Below, piece by piece: positions 6,774-14,366 of a DNA stretch of 20,411 bases. The DNA lies in NCBI GenBank assembly GCA_021156225.1, contig JAJNBN010000045.1:1-20411 (forward strand). The letters are read 5' to 3'. Position numbers and translations under genes: made by a program. Below the pieces are notes generated by a model. It did not search any database and was not told the origin of the DNA. It saw nothing but the letters and a program-made list of their open reading frames with translations. Within the stretch, counting starts at the first letter, position 1. Each line of letters starts with the position of its first letter. The DNA is from Verrucomicrobiota bacterium (GTDB taxonomy: Bacteria > Verrucomicrobiota > Verrucomicrobiia > Limisphaerales > JAEYXS01).

Positions 6774-7519
6774 GTCTTATCAATGATGCCTTGAAGCGCG
6801 CCAATGAGGCGCAGAAGAATCGACCGGTAGCGGGGCCGCTAGGAGCACCGCTCCAACCGGCCGATGCGCCGATGCGCCGGGGTAATAATAGCGGGACGAA
6901 TTGGTCGCCGGTGCTGATCCCGGCGATCATCGTGGTGTTGCTCGCGCTGGGATTCTGGTTCATTCGGAGTGGGTTGCAAAATAAGCCTTCGCAGCAACCA
7001 GTGGTGGCGGTCACGACGCCGGTTCCGCCGCCAGCGGTGGTAGCTCCTTCCGCCCCGGTTCCCGCGCCAGCACCGGTCGCGCCGAAGACACCGGAAAAGC
7101 CTGTGCCTTATATCGCGAAATCGGGTGTGAAGGTGAGTACGGAAGTGGTGACGCGTGAGCTGCCGCCGGAGCCGGCTTTTGAACCGACGCCGATGAAAAT
7201 TGAAGTGCCGGCGCCTACGCCAGCTACTGTTCCAGCGGTTGCGATTGAACCCAAAACGGAATCGGTTGTTGCTGTTGCACCCACGCCGCAGCCACCCGTG
7301 GCCAAAGTTGAACCCGCTACGCCGCCCCAGCCGGTGTTCCCGGAGGTGAAGCTGCAAGGCATCTTCTACCGCCTGAACAATCCCACGGCCTTGATCAGCA
7401 GTAAGAACGTGCATGTCGGGGATCTAGTGATGGGCGCGAAAGTTGTGGCCATCGAACGTGCCAGTGTGACGCTGGAATTCAAAGGCGAGCGCAAGGTGCT
7501 CACGCTCGACGTGCAGTGA
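6770..7519 (+). CDS. GspB-like secretion assembly protein
   Basis: This 249-residue protein has the N-terminus MSLINDALKRANEAQ, typical of GspB/ExeB-like proteins. A single membrane segment follows at about 46-65 (VLIPAIIVVLLALGFWFI), then a long Pro/Ala/Val-rich linker (about 75-185) and a compact C-terminal domain (about 187-249: KLQGIFYRLNNPTALISSK, GDLVMGAKVVAI, VTLEFKGERKVL) matching the T2SSB/GspB C-terminal fold. The layout is an inner-membrane protein with a periplasm-spanning linker and a periplasmic domain. It overlaps the ExeA-like ATPase by ATGA at 6770-6773, as expected for partners. No other type II secretion gene is in the window, so the pair might serve another secretin or pilus system. 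Confidence 0.8.
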   Translation: MSLINDALKRANEAQKNRPVAGPLGAPLQPADAPMRRGNNSGTNWSPVLIPAIIVVLLALGFWFIRSGLQNKPSQQPVVAVTTPVPPPAVVAPSAPVPAPAPVAPKTPEKPVPYIAKSGVKVSTEVVTRELPPEPAFEPTPMKIEVPAPTPATVPAVAIEPKTESVVAVAPTPQPPVAKVEPATPPQPVFPEVKLQGIFYRLNNPTALISSKNVHVGDLVMGAKVVAIERASVTLEFKGERKVLTLDVQ

Positions 7520-7538
7520 TGCGACAAGCCTTCCTCGC

Positions 7539-9131
7539 GTGACTGGCGGCCTCATCATCCATGAAGACGACGACCTGCTGGTCGTCAACAAGCCTGCGAA
7601 CTGGAACACGCACGCGCCCACGCCCTGGTCGGGCGAAGGCATCTACGAATGGCTGCGGCAACGTGAACCGCGTTGGGCACAACTCGCCATCATCCACCGA
7701 TTGGACAAGGAAACTTCGGGCGTCATGGTTTTCACGAAGACCAAGGCGGCCGCGAAATCTCTCACGGAACAGTTCACTGAACGTGAGGTGCAAAAGCGCT
7801 ATGTGTTGCTGACGGACAAGGCTGTGAGAGAGGCGCGGTATCAAGCACGCTCGCACATGACCAAGGTGGGCAGTGATTTTGTGAGCCGTCCGCTTACAGC
7901 AAGTGGTGAGTTGGCAGAGACCTTCTTCGTGCGTGGTGAAACGAAGGACGGAAAGACGCAAGTCATCGCTGAACCTAAGACGGGTCGCACGCATCAGATA
8001 CGTTTGCACGCGCAGGATTTAGGCTTCCAAATTCTGGGTGATATTCGTTATGGCGGTTCACCTCATTCGCGTTTGTGTCTGCATGCGGCGGAAATTGAGT
8101 TTGAGCATCCGACGACGGGCAAGGCGGTGAAGTATTCCGCGCCGATGGATTTCATAAGTGACGCTTCGCTGGCTTTGCGGAGTGCGGTGATTGATCCGGC
8201 GCAGACGGATTCGTTTCGTATTGTTCACGGGGCTGCGGATGGCCAGCCGGGTTGGTATGTGGAGAAGCTGGGGGATTATCTGCTCTCGCAATCTTCAGCT
8301 CCGCTGACGGGTGCACAGTATGAACACCTGAGCGAGCTGGTGAAAACTTTCGCGAGCAAGTCCGCATATCATAAAGTCCTTAACCGGCATGTTCGACAGA
8401 GTTCGGTGGAGACGGCGGGGCCGCAACTGGTTTTCGGGCAGGAAGTGAAGGAAGAGTTCACGATCCGCGAGAACGGTGTCCGCTATCAGATGAGCTTTCA
8501 GGAGGGCTACAGCGTCGGACTGTTTCTAGACCAGCGCGATAACCGTCGACGTCTGCTTACGAATTATATCGGCCCTGATTTCATGGTGCGTGAGGGCGGA
8601 CTGCAAGGTGCGGAGGTGTTAAACACGTTTGCTTACACTTGTGGTTTCTCTGCGGCCGCCGGTGCAGCGGGAGCGAGGGCGACGAGCCTGGATCTTTCAA
8701 AGAAGTATCTGGAATGGGGCCGCCGAAACTTCACGGCGAATGGCTTGGACCCGGCCGCGCATGATTTCATTTTCGGCGAGGTCTTTGATTGGTTGAAACG
8801 ATTGGGCAAGAAGCAACGGCAGTTCGATGTGGTCATTCTCGATCCGCCGACGTTTTCGCAATCCAAGCAGAGCGGGGTGTTCCGCGTGGAGCGGGATTAC
8901 GGGCGGCTCGTCGGGGATGCCTTGAAGGTGCTGAAGAACGGTGGCACGCTGCTGGCCTCCACGAATGCGGCCGGGTTGGAACCCGAAGCGTTTGTGGCCA
9001 TCGTGAAGACCGCTATCGCCACCGGTGGTCGCAAGGTGGAGCGGGAACGGTTCATCCCGCAGCCGCCGGATTTCCCGGTGACGCGCGAGGAGCCGGGATA
9101 TTTGAAGACGCTTTGGGTGAAGGTAACGTAA
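7539..9131 (+). CDS. RluA-type pseudouridine synthase fused to RlmI-type methyltransferase
   Basis: This 530-residue protein has two RNA-modifying modules. The N-terminal part (about 1-205) is an RluA-family pseudouridine synthase with HRLDKETSG (53-61, catalytic Asp56) and GRTHQIRLHA (149-158). The C-terminal part (about 222-530) resembles RlmI-type rRNA cytosine methyltransferases: FRIVHGAADGQPGWYVEKLGD (226-246), GLFLDQRDNR (327-336), a SAM-binding stretch LNTFAYTCGFSAAAGAAGA (361-379) and ILDPPTFSQSK (433-443). The PUA domain of RlmI is replaced by the synthase. The start is GTG 7539, 19 bases after the GspB-like gene, because HEDDDLLVVNKPAN follows at once as in RluA proteins. Both activities are expected on structured RNA such as 23S rRNA, but the target bases cannot be told from sequence. 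Confidence 0.88.
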   Translation: MTGGLIIHEDDDLLVVNKPANWNTHAPTPWSGEGIYEWLRQREPRWAQLAIIHRLDKETSGVMVFTKTKAAAKSLTEQFTEREVQKRYVLLTDKAVREARYQARSHMTKVGSDFVSRPLTASGELAETFFVRGETKDGKTQVIAEPKTGRTHQIRLHAQDLGFQILGDIRYGGSPHSRLCLHAAEIEFEHPTTGKAVKYSAPMDFISDASLALRSAVIDPAQTDSFRIVHGAADGQPGWYVEKLGDYLLSQSSAPLTGAQYEHLSELVKTFASKSAYHKVLNRHVRQSSVETAGPQLVFGQEVKEEFTIRENGVRYQMSFQEGYSVGLFLDQRDNRRRLLTNYIGPDFMVREGGLQGAEVLNTFAYTCGFSAAAGAAGARATSLDLSKKYLEWGRRNFTANGLDPAAHDFIFGEVFDWLKRLGKKQRQFDVVILDPPTFSQSKQSGVFRVERDYGRLVGDALKVLKNGGTLLASTNAAGLEPEAFVAIVKTAIATGGRKVERERFIPQPPDFPVTREEPGYLKTLWVKVT

Positions 9132-9140
9132 GGAATCAAC

Positions 9141-9170
9141 CGCAGATGAACGCAGATACACGCAGATATA
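9141..9170. repeat. Three tandem 10-bp CGCAGATNNA repeats
   Basis: The units CGCAGATGAA, CGCAGATACA and CGCAGATATA lie head to tail. The first unit contains the ATG used for the following lipoprotein gene, so the repeat encodes most of its N-terminal MNADTRRYK. From memory, this ACGCAGATNNA tandem is a dispersed intergenic repeat in many environmental bacterial genomes. Confidence 0.7.
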
Positions 9171-11320
9171 AAAACGAGCGCGCGGGCAACTTGCTCAAGC
9201 CGATCCTGCTTTGCCTGAGCGCTGTGGTGTTTATCGCCGGCTGTGCCAGCCATTCTAACATGACGACGAAATTGATTTATCCGGAGACGACGAAGACGAA
9301 TGTGGTGGAGACCTTGAATGGCACCAGCGTGAGCGATCCGTACCGTTGGCTGGAAGATGACAATTCGGCGGCAACGAAGGCTTGGGTGGAGGCGCAAAAC
9401 AAGGTGACGTTCGGTTACTTGGAGAAACTGCCTGCGAGGCAGAAGTTGAAAGAGCGTCTGGCGGAGTTGTGGAATTACGAGCGCTACGGTGTGCCTTTTA
9501 AAGAGGGCAACCGCTACTTCTACACACGCAATGACGGGTTGCAGAATCAGAGCGTGCTCTATGTGGCCGATACGCTGGAAGCCGAACCGCGCGTCTTGCT
9601 GGACCCCAATACCTTGTCCAAGGACGGCACGGTTTCTCTCAGTGGTTATACGATCAGCGAGGATGGGAATCTCATGGCGTATGGCCTGTCCTCCGGCGGG
9701 TCCGACTGGCAGGAGTGGAAGGTGCGGGATGTGCGCACGGGCAAAGACCTGGATGATGAATTGAAGTGGGTGAAGTTTTCGGGCGCTTCATGGACGAAGG
9801 ATGGCAAGGGGTTCTACTACAGCCGTTACGATGCGCCGAAGGAAGGGGAGCAGCTCAAGGGCGTGAACTATTTCCAGAAGCTCTATCATCACCGCATCGG
9901 CACGAAGCAGTCGGAGGACCGGCTCGTGTATGAGCGGCCCGACCAGAAAGAATGGGGTTTTGGCGGTTCGGTGACGGAAGATGATCGTTATCTCGCCGTC
10001 CATGTGTGGCAGGGGACCAGTCCGAAGAACCGGTTCTTTTATCAGGACTTGCAGGTGCAGGGCGGCAAGGTGGTGGAGTTGCTGAAGGAGAATGATGCCT
10101 CCTATGACTTCGTGGGCAATGTCGGTACGATGTTTTATTTTCAGACGGACTTGAGCACGCCGCGTGGCCGGTTGATCGGCATCGATATCACCAAGCCGGA
10201 GCGGGCGAACTGGCTGGAGATTATTCCGCAGGCAGAGGAGACCTTGCGTAGCGTAGATTTTGTTAACAACCAGTTTGTGGCGCAGTATTTAAAAGACGCG
10301 CGCAGTGCAGTGAAAATCTTCAGCCGCGAGGGCAAGCTGGTGCGCGAGGTGGCCTTGCCGGGTATTGGCACGGCGGGCGGCTTCAACGGCAAACGCGGAG
10401 ATACGGAAACATTCTATTTCTTCAGCAGTTACACCGTGCCCGGCACGACGTATCGGTATGACTTGAAGACGGGTAAGAGCACGATCTTCCGCGAGCCTAA
10501 GGTGAAGTTCAATCCGGCGGAGTTCGAGACGAAGCAGGTCTTTTACACCAGCAAGGATGGCACGCGTGTGCCGATGTTTATCACGCACAAAAAGGGGCTG
10601 GAGCTGAATGGCAAGAACCCCACGTATCTGTATGGCTACGGCGGGTTCAACATCAGCCTCACGCCTTCTTTCGCGCTCACGATGATCACGTGGATGGAGC
10701 AGGGCGGGGTGTATGCGGTGGCGAACTTGCGCGGTGGTGGCGAGTACGGCGAAGACTGGCATCAGGCAGGCACGAAGCTGAACAAGCAGAACGTGTTCGA
10801 TGATTTCATCGGCGCAGCAGAATGGCTCATCGCGAATAAATACACGCGGCCGGACAAGCTGGCGATCGCGGGTGGCAGCAATGGAGGTCTGCTGGTGGGC
10901 GCGTGCATGACGCAGCGGCCGGACCTCTTTGGTGTGGCGCTGCCAGCGGTGGGTGTGCTGGACATGCTGCGCTTCCACAAGTTCACCATCGGCTGGGCCT
11001 GGCAGAGCGATTACGGTTCGCCGGACAATGCAGATGAGTTCAAGGCGCTCTACGCTTACTCGCCGTATCACAATCTGAAGCCGGGCGTGAAGTATCCCAG
11101 CACGCTCATCACCACGGGTGATCACGATGACCGCGTGGTTCCGGCGCACAGCTTCAAGTTCGCCGCGCGCTTGCAGGAATATCACAAAGGCGAAAAACCG
11201 GTGCTCATCCGCGTGGAGACGCGCGCAGGTCATGGAGCAGGCAAGCCCACGGCGATGTTGATTGAGGAAGCGGCGGATCGGTTGGCTTTTGCTTTGATGG
11301 AACTGGACGTAAAACCGTAG
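9146..11320 (+). CDS. Prolyl oligopeptidase family serine peptidase, lipoprotein
   Basis: This S9A prolyl oligopeptidase has 724 residues. The N-terminus carries a lipoprotein signal (LLKPILLCLSAVVFIAGC, lipid-modified Cys33), so it is probably anchored in an outer or inner membrane on the periplasmic side. Then come DPYRWLED (64-71), typical of S9A enzymes, a beta-propeller gate (about 110-430) and the alpha/beta-hydrolase domain with YGYGGFN, GGGEYGEDWH, the nucleophile in GGSNGG (Ser578), DHDDRVVP (about 659-666) and the His of AGHGAG (about 696). It would cleave short peptides after proline. ATG 9146 lies inside a tandem repeat; a TTG at 9191 would start just before the signal peptide and is a real alternative. 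Confidence 0.88.
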   Translation: MNADTRRYKNERAGNLLKPILLCLSAVVFIAGCASHSNMTTKLIYPETTKTNVVETLNGTSVSDPYRWLEDDNSAATKAWVEAQNKVTFGYLEKLPARQKLKERLAELWNYERYGVPFKEGNRYFYTRNDGLQNQSVLYVADTLEAEPRVLLDPNTLSKDGTVSLSGYTISEDGNLMAYGLSSGGSDWQEWKVRDVRTGKDLDDELKWVKFSGASWTKDGKGFYYSRYDAPKEGEQLKGVNYFQKLYHHRIGTKQSEDRLVYERPDQKEWGFGGSVTEDDRYLAVHVWQGTSPKNRFFYQDLQVQGGKVVELLKENDASYDFVGNVGTMFYFQTDLSTPRGRLIGIDITKPERANWLEIIPQAEETLRSVDFVNNQFVAQYLKDARSAVKIFSREGKLVREVALPGIGTAGGFNGKRGDTETFYFFSSYTVPGTTYRYDLKTGKSTIFREPKVKFNPAEFETKQVFYTSKDGTRVPMFITHKKGLELNGKNPTYLYGYGGFNISLTPSFALTMITWMEQGGVYAVANLRGGGEYGEDWHQAGTKLNKQNVFDDFIGAAEWLIANKYTRPDKLAIAGGSNGGLLVGACMTQRPDLFGVALPAVGVLDMLRFHKFTIGWAWQSDYGSPDNADEFKALYAYSPYHNLKPGVKYPSTLITTGDHDDRVVPAHSFKFAARLQEYHKGEKPVLIRVETRAGHGAGKPTAMLIEEAADRLAFALMELDVKP

Positions 11321-11360
11321 TTGCGGAACATGCCATAGGCCGCTTGCGCTTTAAGCCATC

Positions 11361-11376
11361 TAAGGGCTAACCCTTA
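11361..11376. terminator. Small hairpin after the peptidase gene, weak terminator candidate
   Basis: TAAGGG (11361-11366) pairs with CCCTTA (11371-11376) around CTAA and is followed by TTTGCTCCTATTTG. The stem is short and the T-run is interrupted, so termination is only possible. Confidence 0.3.
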
Positions 11377-11430
11377 TTTGCTCCTATTTGCTTGCACGGC
11401 GGGCCGTCTCGCGAACACTTAGGGGCAGAA

Positions 11431-12120
11431 ATGAACCCCCAGTGTCCAGTTCATACGGTGACGTTTGACGTAGGTGGGACTTTGATCAGTCCTTCGCCTT
11501 CGGTGGGGCACGTCTATGCAGAGATGGCGGCGCGTTTTGGGGTCAAGGCGGAGGCGGTGGCGTTGACCGACGGGTTCAAGCGGGCGTGGAAAGCCAAGAC
11601 CGAGTTCAATTACTCGGAGGAAGCCTGGTATGGGCTGGTGCGGAACACTTTCGGTCCTTTGGCGCCCAAGCTACCGGATGCCTTCTTTCCGGCACTTTAC
11701 CGGCGGTTCATCGATGCGGAAACGTGGCGTATCCATGACGATGCGTTGGAGGTCTTGGATGAGTTGGCCAGCCGGGATTTCAACTTAGGCGTTATCTCCA
11801 ACTGGGACGAGCGGCTACGGCCCTTGCTCAAGAATCTCAAGCTAACTCCCTATTTTCAGGCCATTACGGTTTCCTGCGAAGTTCAGTTTCCCAAGCCCGA
11901 GGGGGTCATCTTTGAACAGGCTTTACGGAGTTTGGGTGCTGCGCCGGGTGCGGTTTTGCACGTGGGCGATAGCCGGGTGGAGGATGCGGAAGGAGCGCGG
12001 AGTGCCGGGTTGCATGCCTTGCATCTGGACCGGCAGGGTGGGGGCGATATCCGGTCTTTGACCGAAGTGCCGGGATGGCTGGAGCGATTGAGGGTGGAAG
12101 CGGAGATGGGCGGAAGTTGA
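11431..12120 (+). CDS. HAD-family hydrolase (REG-2/HDHD3-like)
   Basis: This haloacid-dehalogenase superfamily protein has 229 residues. Motif I is TFDVGGTL with the nucleophile Asp13, motif II VISNWD (Ser123), motif III Lys155 in FPKPEGVIFEQAL, and motif IV HVGDSRVEDAEGA (Asp180, Asp185). A helical cap lies at about 18-105. The second Asp of the usual DxDGT phosphatase signature is Gly here (DVGGT), as in dehalogenase-like and REG-2-like subfamilies, so a standard phosphatase mechanism is uncertain. ATG 11431 is chosen because GGGG lies about 6 bases upstream and motif I follows at normal distance. The substrate is unknown. Confidence 0.8.
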   Translation: MNPQCPVHTVTFDVGGTLISPSPSVGHVYAEMAARFGVKAEAVALTDGFKRAWKAKTEFNYSEEAWYGLVRNTFGPLAPKLPDAFFPALYRRFIDAETWRIHDDALEVLDELASRDFNLGVISNWDERLRPLLKNLKLTPYFQAITVSCEVQFPKPEGVIFEQALRSLGAAPGAVLHVGDSRVEDAEGARSAGLHALHLDRQGGGDIRSLTEVPGWLERLRVEAEMGGS

Positions 12121-12135
12121 CCCATTGGCTCCTTT

Positions 12136-12163
12136 CCTCGGCTCAAAGGCGCATTAGCCGGGG
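12136..12163 (+). terminator. Stem-loop after the HAD gene, weak terminator candidate
   Basis: CCTCGGCT (12136-12143) pairs with AGCCGGGG (12156-12163), one T-G wobble, around a 12-base loop, 15 bases after the HAD stop codon. What follows (TTACCTTATG) is not a real T-run. Confidence 0.3.
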
Positions 12164-12191
12164 TTACCTTATGCCAAGGGGGGCTTATACT
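12164..12191 (+). promoter_or_regulatory. Candidate promoter for sdhCAB
   Basis: TATACT at 12186-12191 matches the sigma-70 -10 box at 5 of 6 bases. TTACCT at 12164-12169 is a weak -35 at 16-base spacing. Initiation would fall near 12198, leaving about 120 bases of leader before sdhC. A second TTGACG at 12205-12210 with TTAAAG 17 bases further is a poorer alternative. Confidence 0.3.
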
Positions 12192-12316
12192 TTGGTGCTA
12201 TCCATTGACGCTGACAAAACTTGGCCCTTAAAGTCATTGAGTTTGTAAAGCCGAGGTCTTTGACGTGACGGAAGAGAACTGTCCGCGCTTCGGAGACCAC
12301 GACGAAAACAACGTTC

Positions 12317-13096
12317 ATGAAGATAATTGACCGCCTTTTCAATTCATCGCTTGGTAAGAAATACCTGATGGCGATATCCGGTTTGGCTTTGTTCGGATTC
12401 ATCGTCGGCCATCTCGTAGGAAATCTCCAAGTCTTCGGCCCACCCGAGCTCATCAATGGCTACGCGCACTTCTTGAAGAGCAAGCCGGCGCTGGTCTGGG
12501 GTGCGCGGCTCGGTCTGCTGGCGATGGTCGCCATCCACATCGTCACCGCGGTGCGGCTGACGATGGAGAACAAGGCGGCGCGCCCGGTGCAGTACGCGAA
12601 GTGGAAGGAGAACGGTGCAAGCAAGTCTTCCCAATACATGATCGTGAGCGGTTCGGTGATCCTCGCCTTCATCATCTATCACCTGGCGCATTTCACGGTG
12701 CTGTTGCCGTTCGTCAATGGCGAGGGTGATTTCACCAAGTTGACCACGGTGTTCGATGGTCATCAGGTGGCCGATGTTTACGCTATGATGGTGATCGGGT
12801 TCCAAGTGTGGTGGGTGACGTTGTTCTACCTCATCGCGCAGGGCTTGCTCTTCTGGCATCTTTTCCATGGTCTCTCGAGCATGTTCCAGTCACTGGGGCT
12901 GCGGAGCTACAGCTGGTGGCCGGTGATCACCAAGGCGACCAAGGCAGTCAGCATCGGGATCTTCATCGGTTACTCCATCATTCCCCTCGCGATCTTCCTG
13001 CGCATCGTAGGAAGTGACTACGCGGAGAAGGCGAGGCATCAATTGCACGCCGAAACGGTTCAGGTGGTTGGTTCAGGAAAGGAGGCTGGGAAGTAA
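12317..13096 (+). CDS. sdhC: Succinate dehydrogenase cytochrome b subunit (di-haem type)
   Basis: This 259-residue membrane anchor is of the single-subunit cytochrome b558 type seen in Bacillus SdhC and Wolinella FrdC. Five hydrophobic segments lie at about 16-37, 62-82, 108-131, 156-183 and 208-231. Histidines fit the two b-haem ligand positions: His32 (VGHLVG), His74 (AIHIVTA), His122 or 125 (YHLAHF) and His181 or 184 (HLFHGL). B. subtilis SdhC uses 28, 70, 113 and 155. It anchors the SdhAB head and passes electrons to quinone. One base separates its stop from the sdhA start. No SdhD is present or needed for this type. Confidence 0.92.
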   Translation: MKIIDRLFNSSLGKKYLMAISGLALFGFIVGHLVGNLQVFGPPELINGYAHFLKSKPALVWGARLGLLAMVAIHIVTAVRLTMENKAARPVQYAKWKENGASKSSQYMIVSGSVILAFIIYHLAHFTVLLPFVNGEGDFTKLTTVFDGHQVADVYAMMVIGFQVWWVTLFYLIAQGLLFWHLFHGLSSMFQSLGLRSYSWWPVITKATKAVSIGIFIGYSIIPLAIFLRIVGSDYAEKARHQLHAETVQVVGSGKEAGK

Positions 13097-13097
13097 C

Positions 13098-14366
13098 ATG
13101 GCTACATCAAATCATGACATTCCATCCGTGCCGCTGGACCAGAAATTGAAGTCCAACATCCCGTCCGGCCCGCTCGCCCAAAAGTGGGAGAGCTACAAGT
13201 TCAACAGCAAGCTGATCAATCCGGCGAACAAGCGGAAATACAAGATCATCATCGTCGGTGCCGGTCTGGCCGGCGCCTCCGCTTCCGCCACGCTGGCTGA
13301 GCTGGGTTACGAAGTGCATAACTTCGTGTTTCACGATTCTCCCCGGCGCGCGCACTCGGTGGCGGCGCAAGGCGGCATCAATGCCGCGAAGAATTACCAG
13401 AACGATGGCGACTCCGTGCGTCGTCTTTTCTACGACACCATCAAGGGTGGTGACTTCCGTTCGCGCGAGGCGAACGTGCATCGTCTGGCCGAGGTGTCCG
13501 TGAACATCATCGATCAGTGCGCGGCGCAGGGTGTGCCGTTTGCCCGTGAATACGGCGGGTTGCTCGATAACCGCTCCTTCGGTGGTGCGCAGGTGAGCCG
13601 CACGTTTTATGCACGCGGCCAGACGGGTCAGCAGTTGCTGCTGGGTGCTTATTCGGCGTTGAACCGCAACATCGCCAACGGTGGGGTGAAACCTTACACG
13701 CACTCCGAGATGCTGGATCTCGTGGTCGTGGACGGTCACGCCAAGGGAATCATCGTTCGCAATCTGCAGACGGGTGAGATCACCCGGCACAGTGCGGACG
13801 CAGTCGTGCTCGCTACCGGTGGTTACGGCAACGTGTTCAATCTCTCCACGTATGCGCGCGGTTCTAACGTGACGGCGAGCTGGCGCGCTTACAAGCGGGG
13901 TGCCTGCTTTGCGAACCCTTGCTACACGCAGATCCATCCGACGTGTATTCCGGTGTCCGGCGATTACCAGTCAAAGCTGACGTTGATGTCGGAATCCCTG
14001 CGCAATGACGGTCGCGTCTGGGTGCCAAAACGGAAGGAAGATTGTAAGAAGAATCCGGCGGACATCGCGGAACAAGATCGTGATTACTATCTGGAACGCA
14101 TGTATTCGCTCCGCGCGATATCGCCAGCCGTGCCGCCAAGATGGTGTGTGACGAAGGCCGTGGTGTGGGTGAGACCGGCCTGGGTGTTTACCTCGATTTC
14201 GCGGAAGCCATCGGCCGCCTGGGTGAGGCCAAGGTGCGGGAGCGTTACGGCAACCTCTTCGCGATGTATCATGAGATCACGAACGAAGACGCGTACAAGA
14301 CGCCGATGCGCATCTATCCCGCCGTGCATTACACGATGGGTGGTCTCTGGGTGGATTACAACCTGA
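13098..14366 (+). CDS. sdhA: SdhA N-terminal fragment (FAD-binding part)
   Basis: Starts at ATG 13098 with GGAAG 5 bases upstream. Residues 1-336 are genuine SdhA: GAGLAGAS dinucleotide-binding loop (54-61), RAHSVAAQGGIN with His86 as the expected covalent FAD attachment site, REYGGLLDNRSFGG, VLATGGYGNVF, and TQIHPTCIP in the substrate region. From about 14106 the frame reads unrelated Arg/Ser/Thr-rich sequence and stops at 14366. The frame is also open upstream to 13014 inside sdhC, but that part is not conserved. This piece alone lacks the capping-domain end and the C-terminal helical domain. Confidence 0.8.
   Translation: MATSNHDIPSVPLDQKLKSNIPSGPLAQKWESYKFNSKLINPANKRKYKIIIVGAGLAGASASATLAELGYEVHNFVFHDSPRRAHSVAAQGGINAAKNYQNDGDSVRRLFYDTIKGGDFRSREANVHRLAEVSVNIIDQCAAQGVPFAREYGGLLDNRSFGGAQVSRTFYARGQTGQQLLLGAYSALNRNIANGGVKPYTHSEMLDLVVVDGHAKGIIVRNLQTGEITRHSADAVVLATGGYGNVFNLSTYARGSNVTASWRAYKRGACFANPCYTQIHPTCIPVSGDYQSKLTLMSESLRNDGRVWVPKRKEDCKKNPADIAEQDRDYYLERMYSLRAISPAVPPRWCVTKAVVWVRPAWVFTSISRKPSAAWVRPRCGSVTATSSRCIMRSRTKTRTRRRCASIPPCITRWVVSGWITT

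Noticed and set aside
10289..11233. Minus-strand frame (314 codons) inside the prolyl oligopeptidase
   Set aside because: Antisense shadow of the catalytic domain, which is fully conserved on the plus strand.
14100..14145. Programmed ribosomal frameshift in sdhA
   Set aside because: No slippery sequence at the join, and family residues are missing, which a frameshift alone would not explain.
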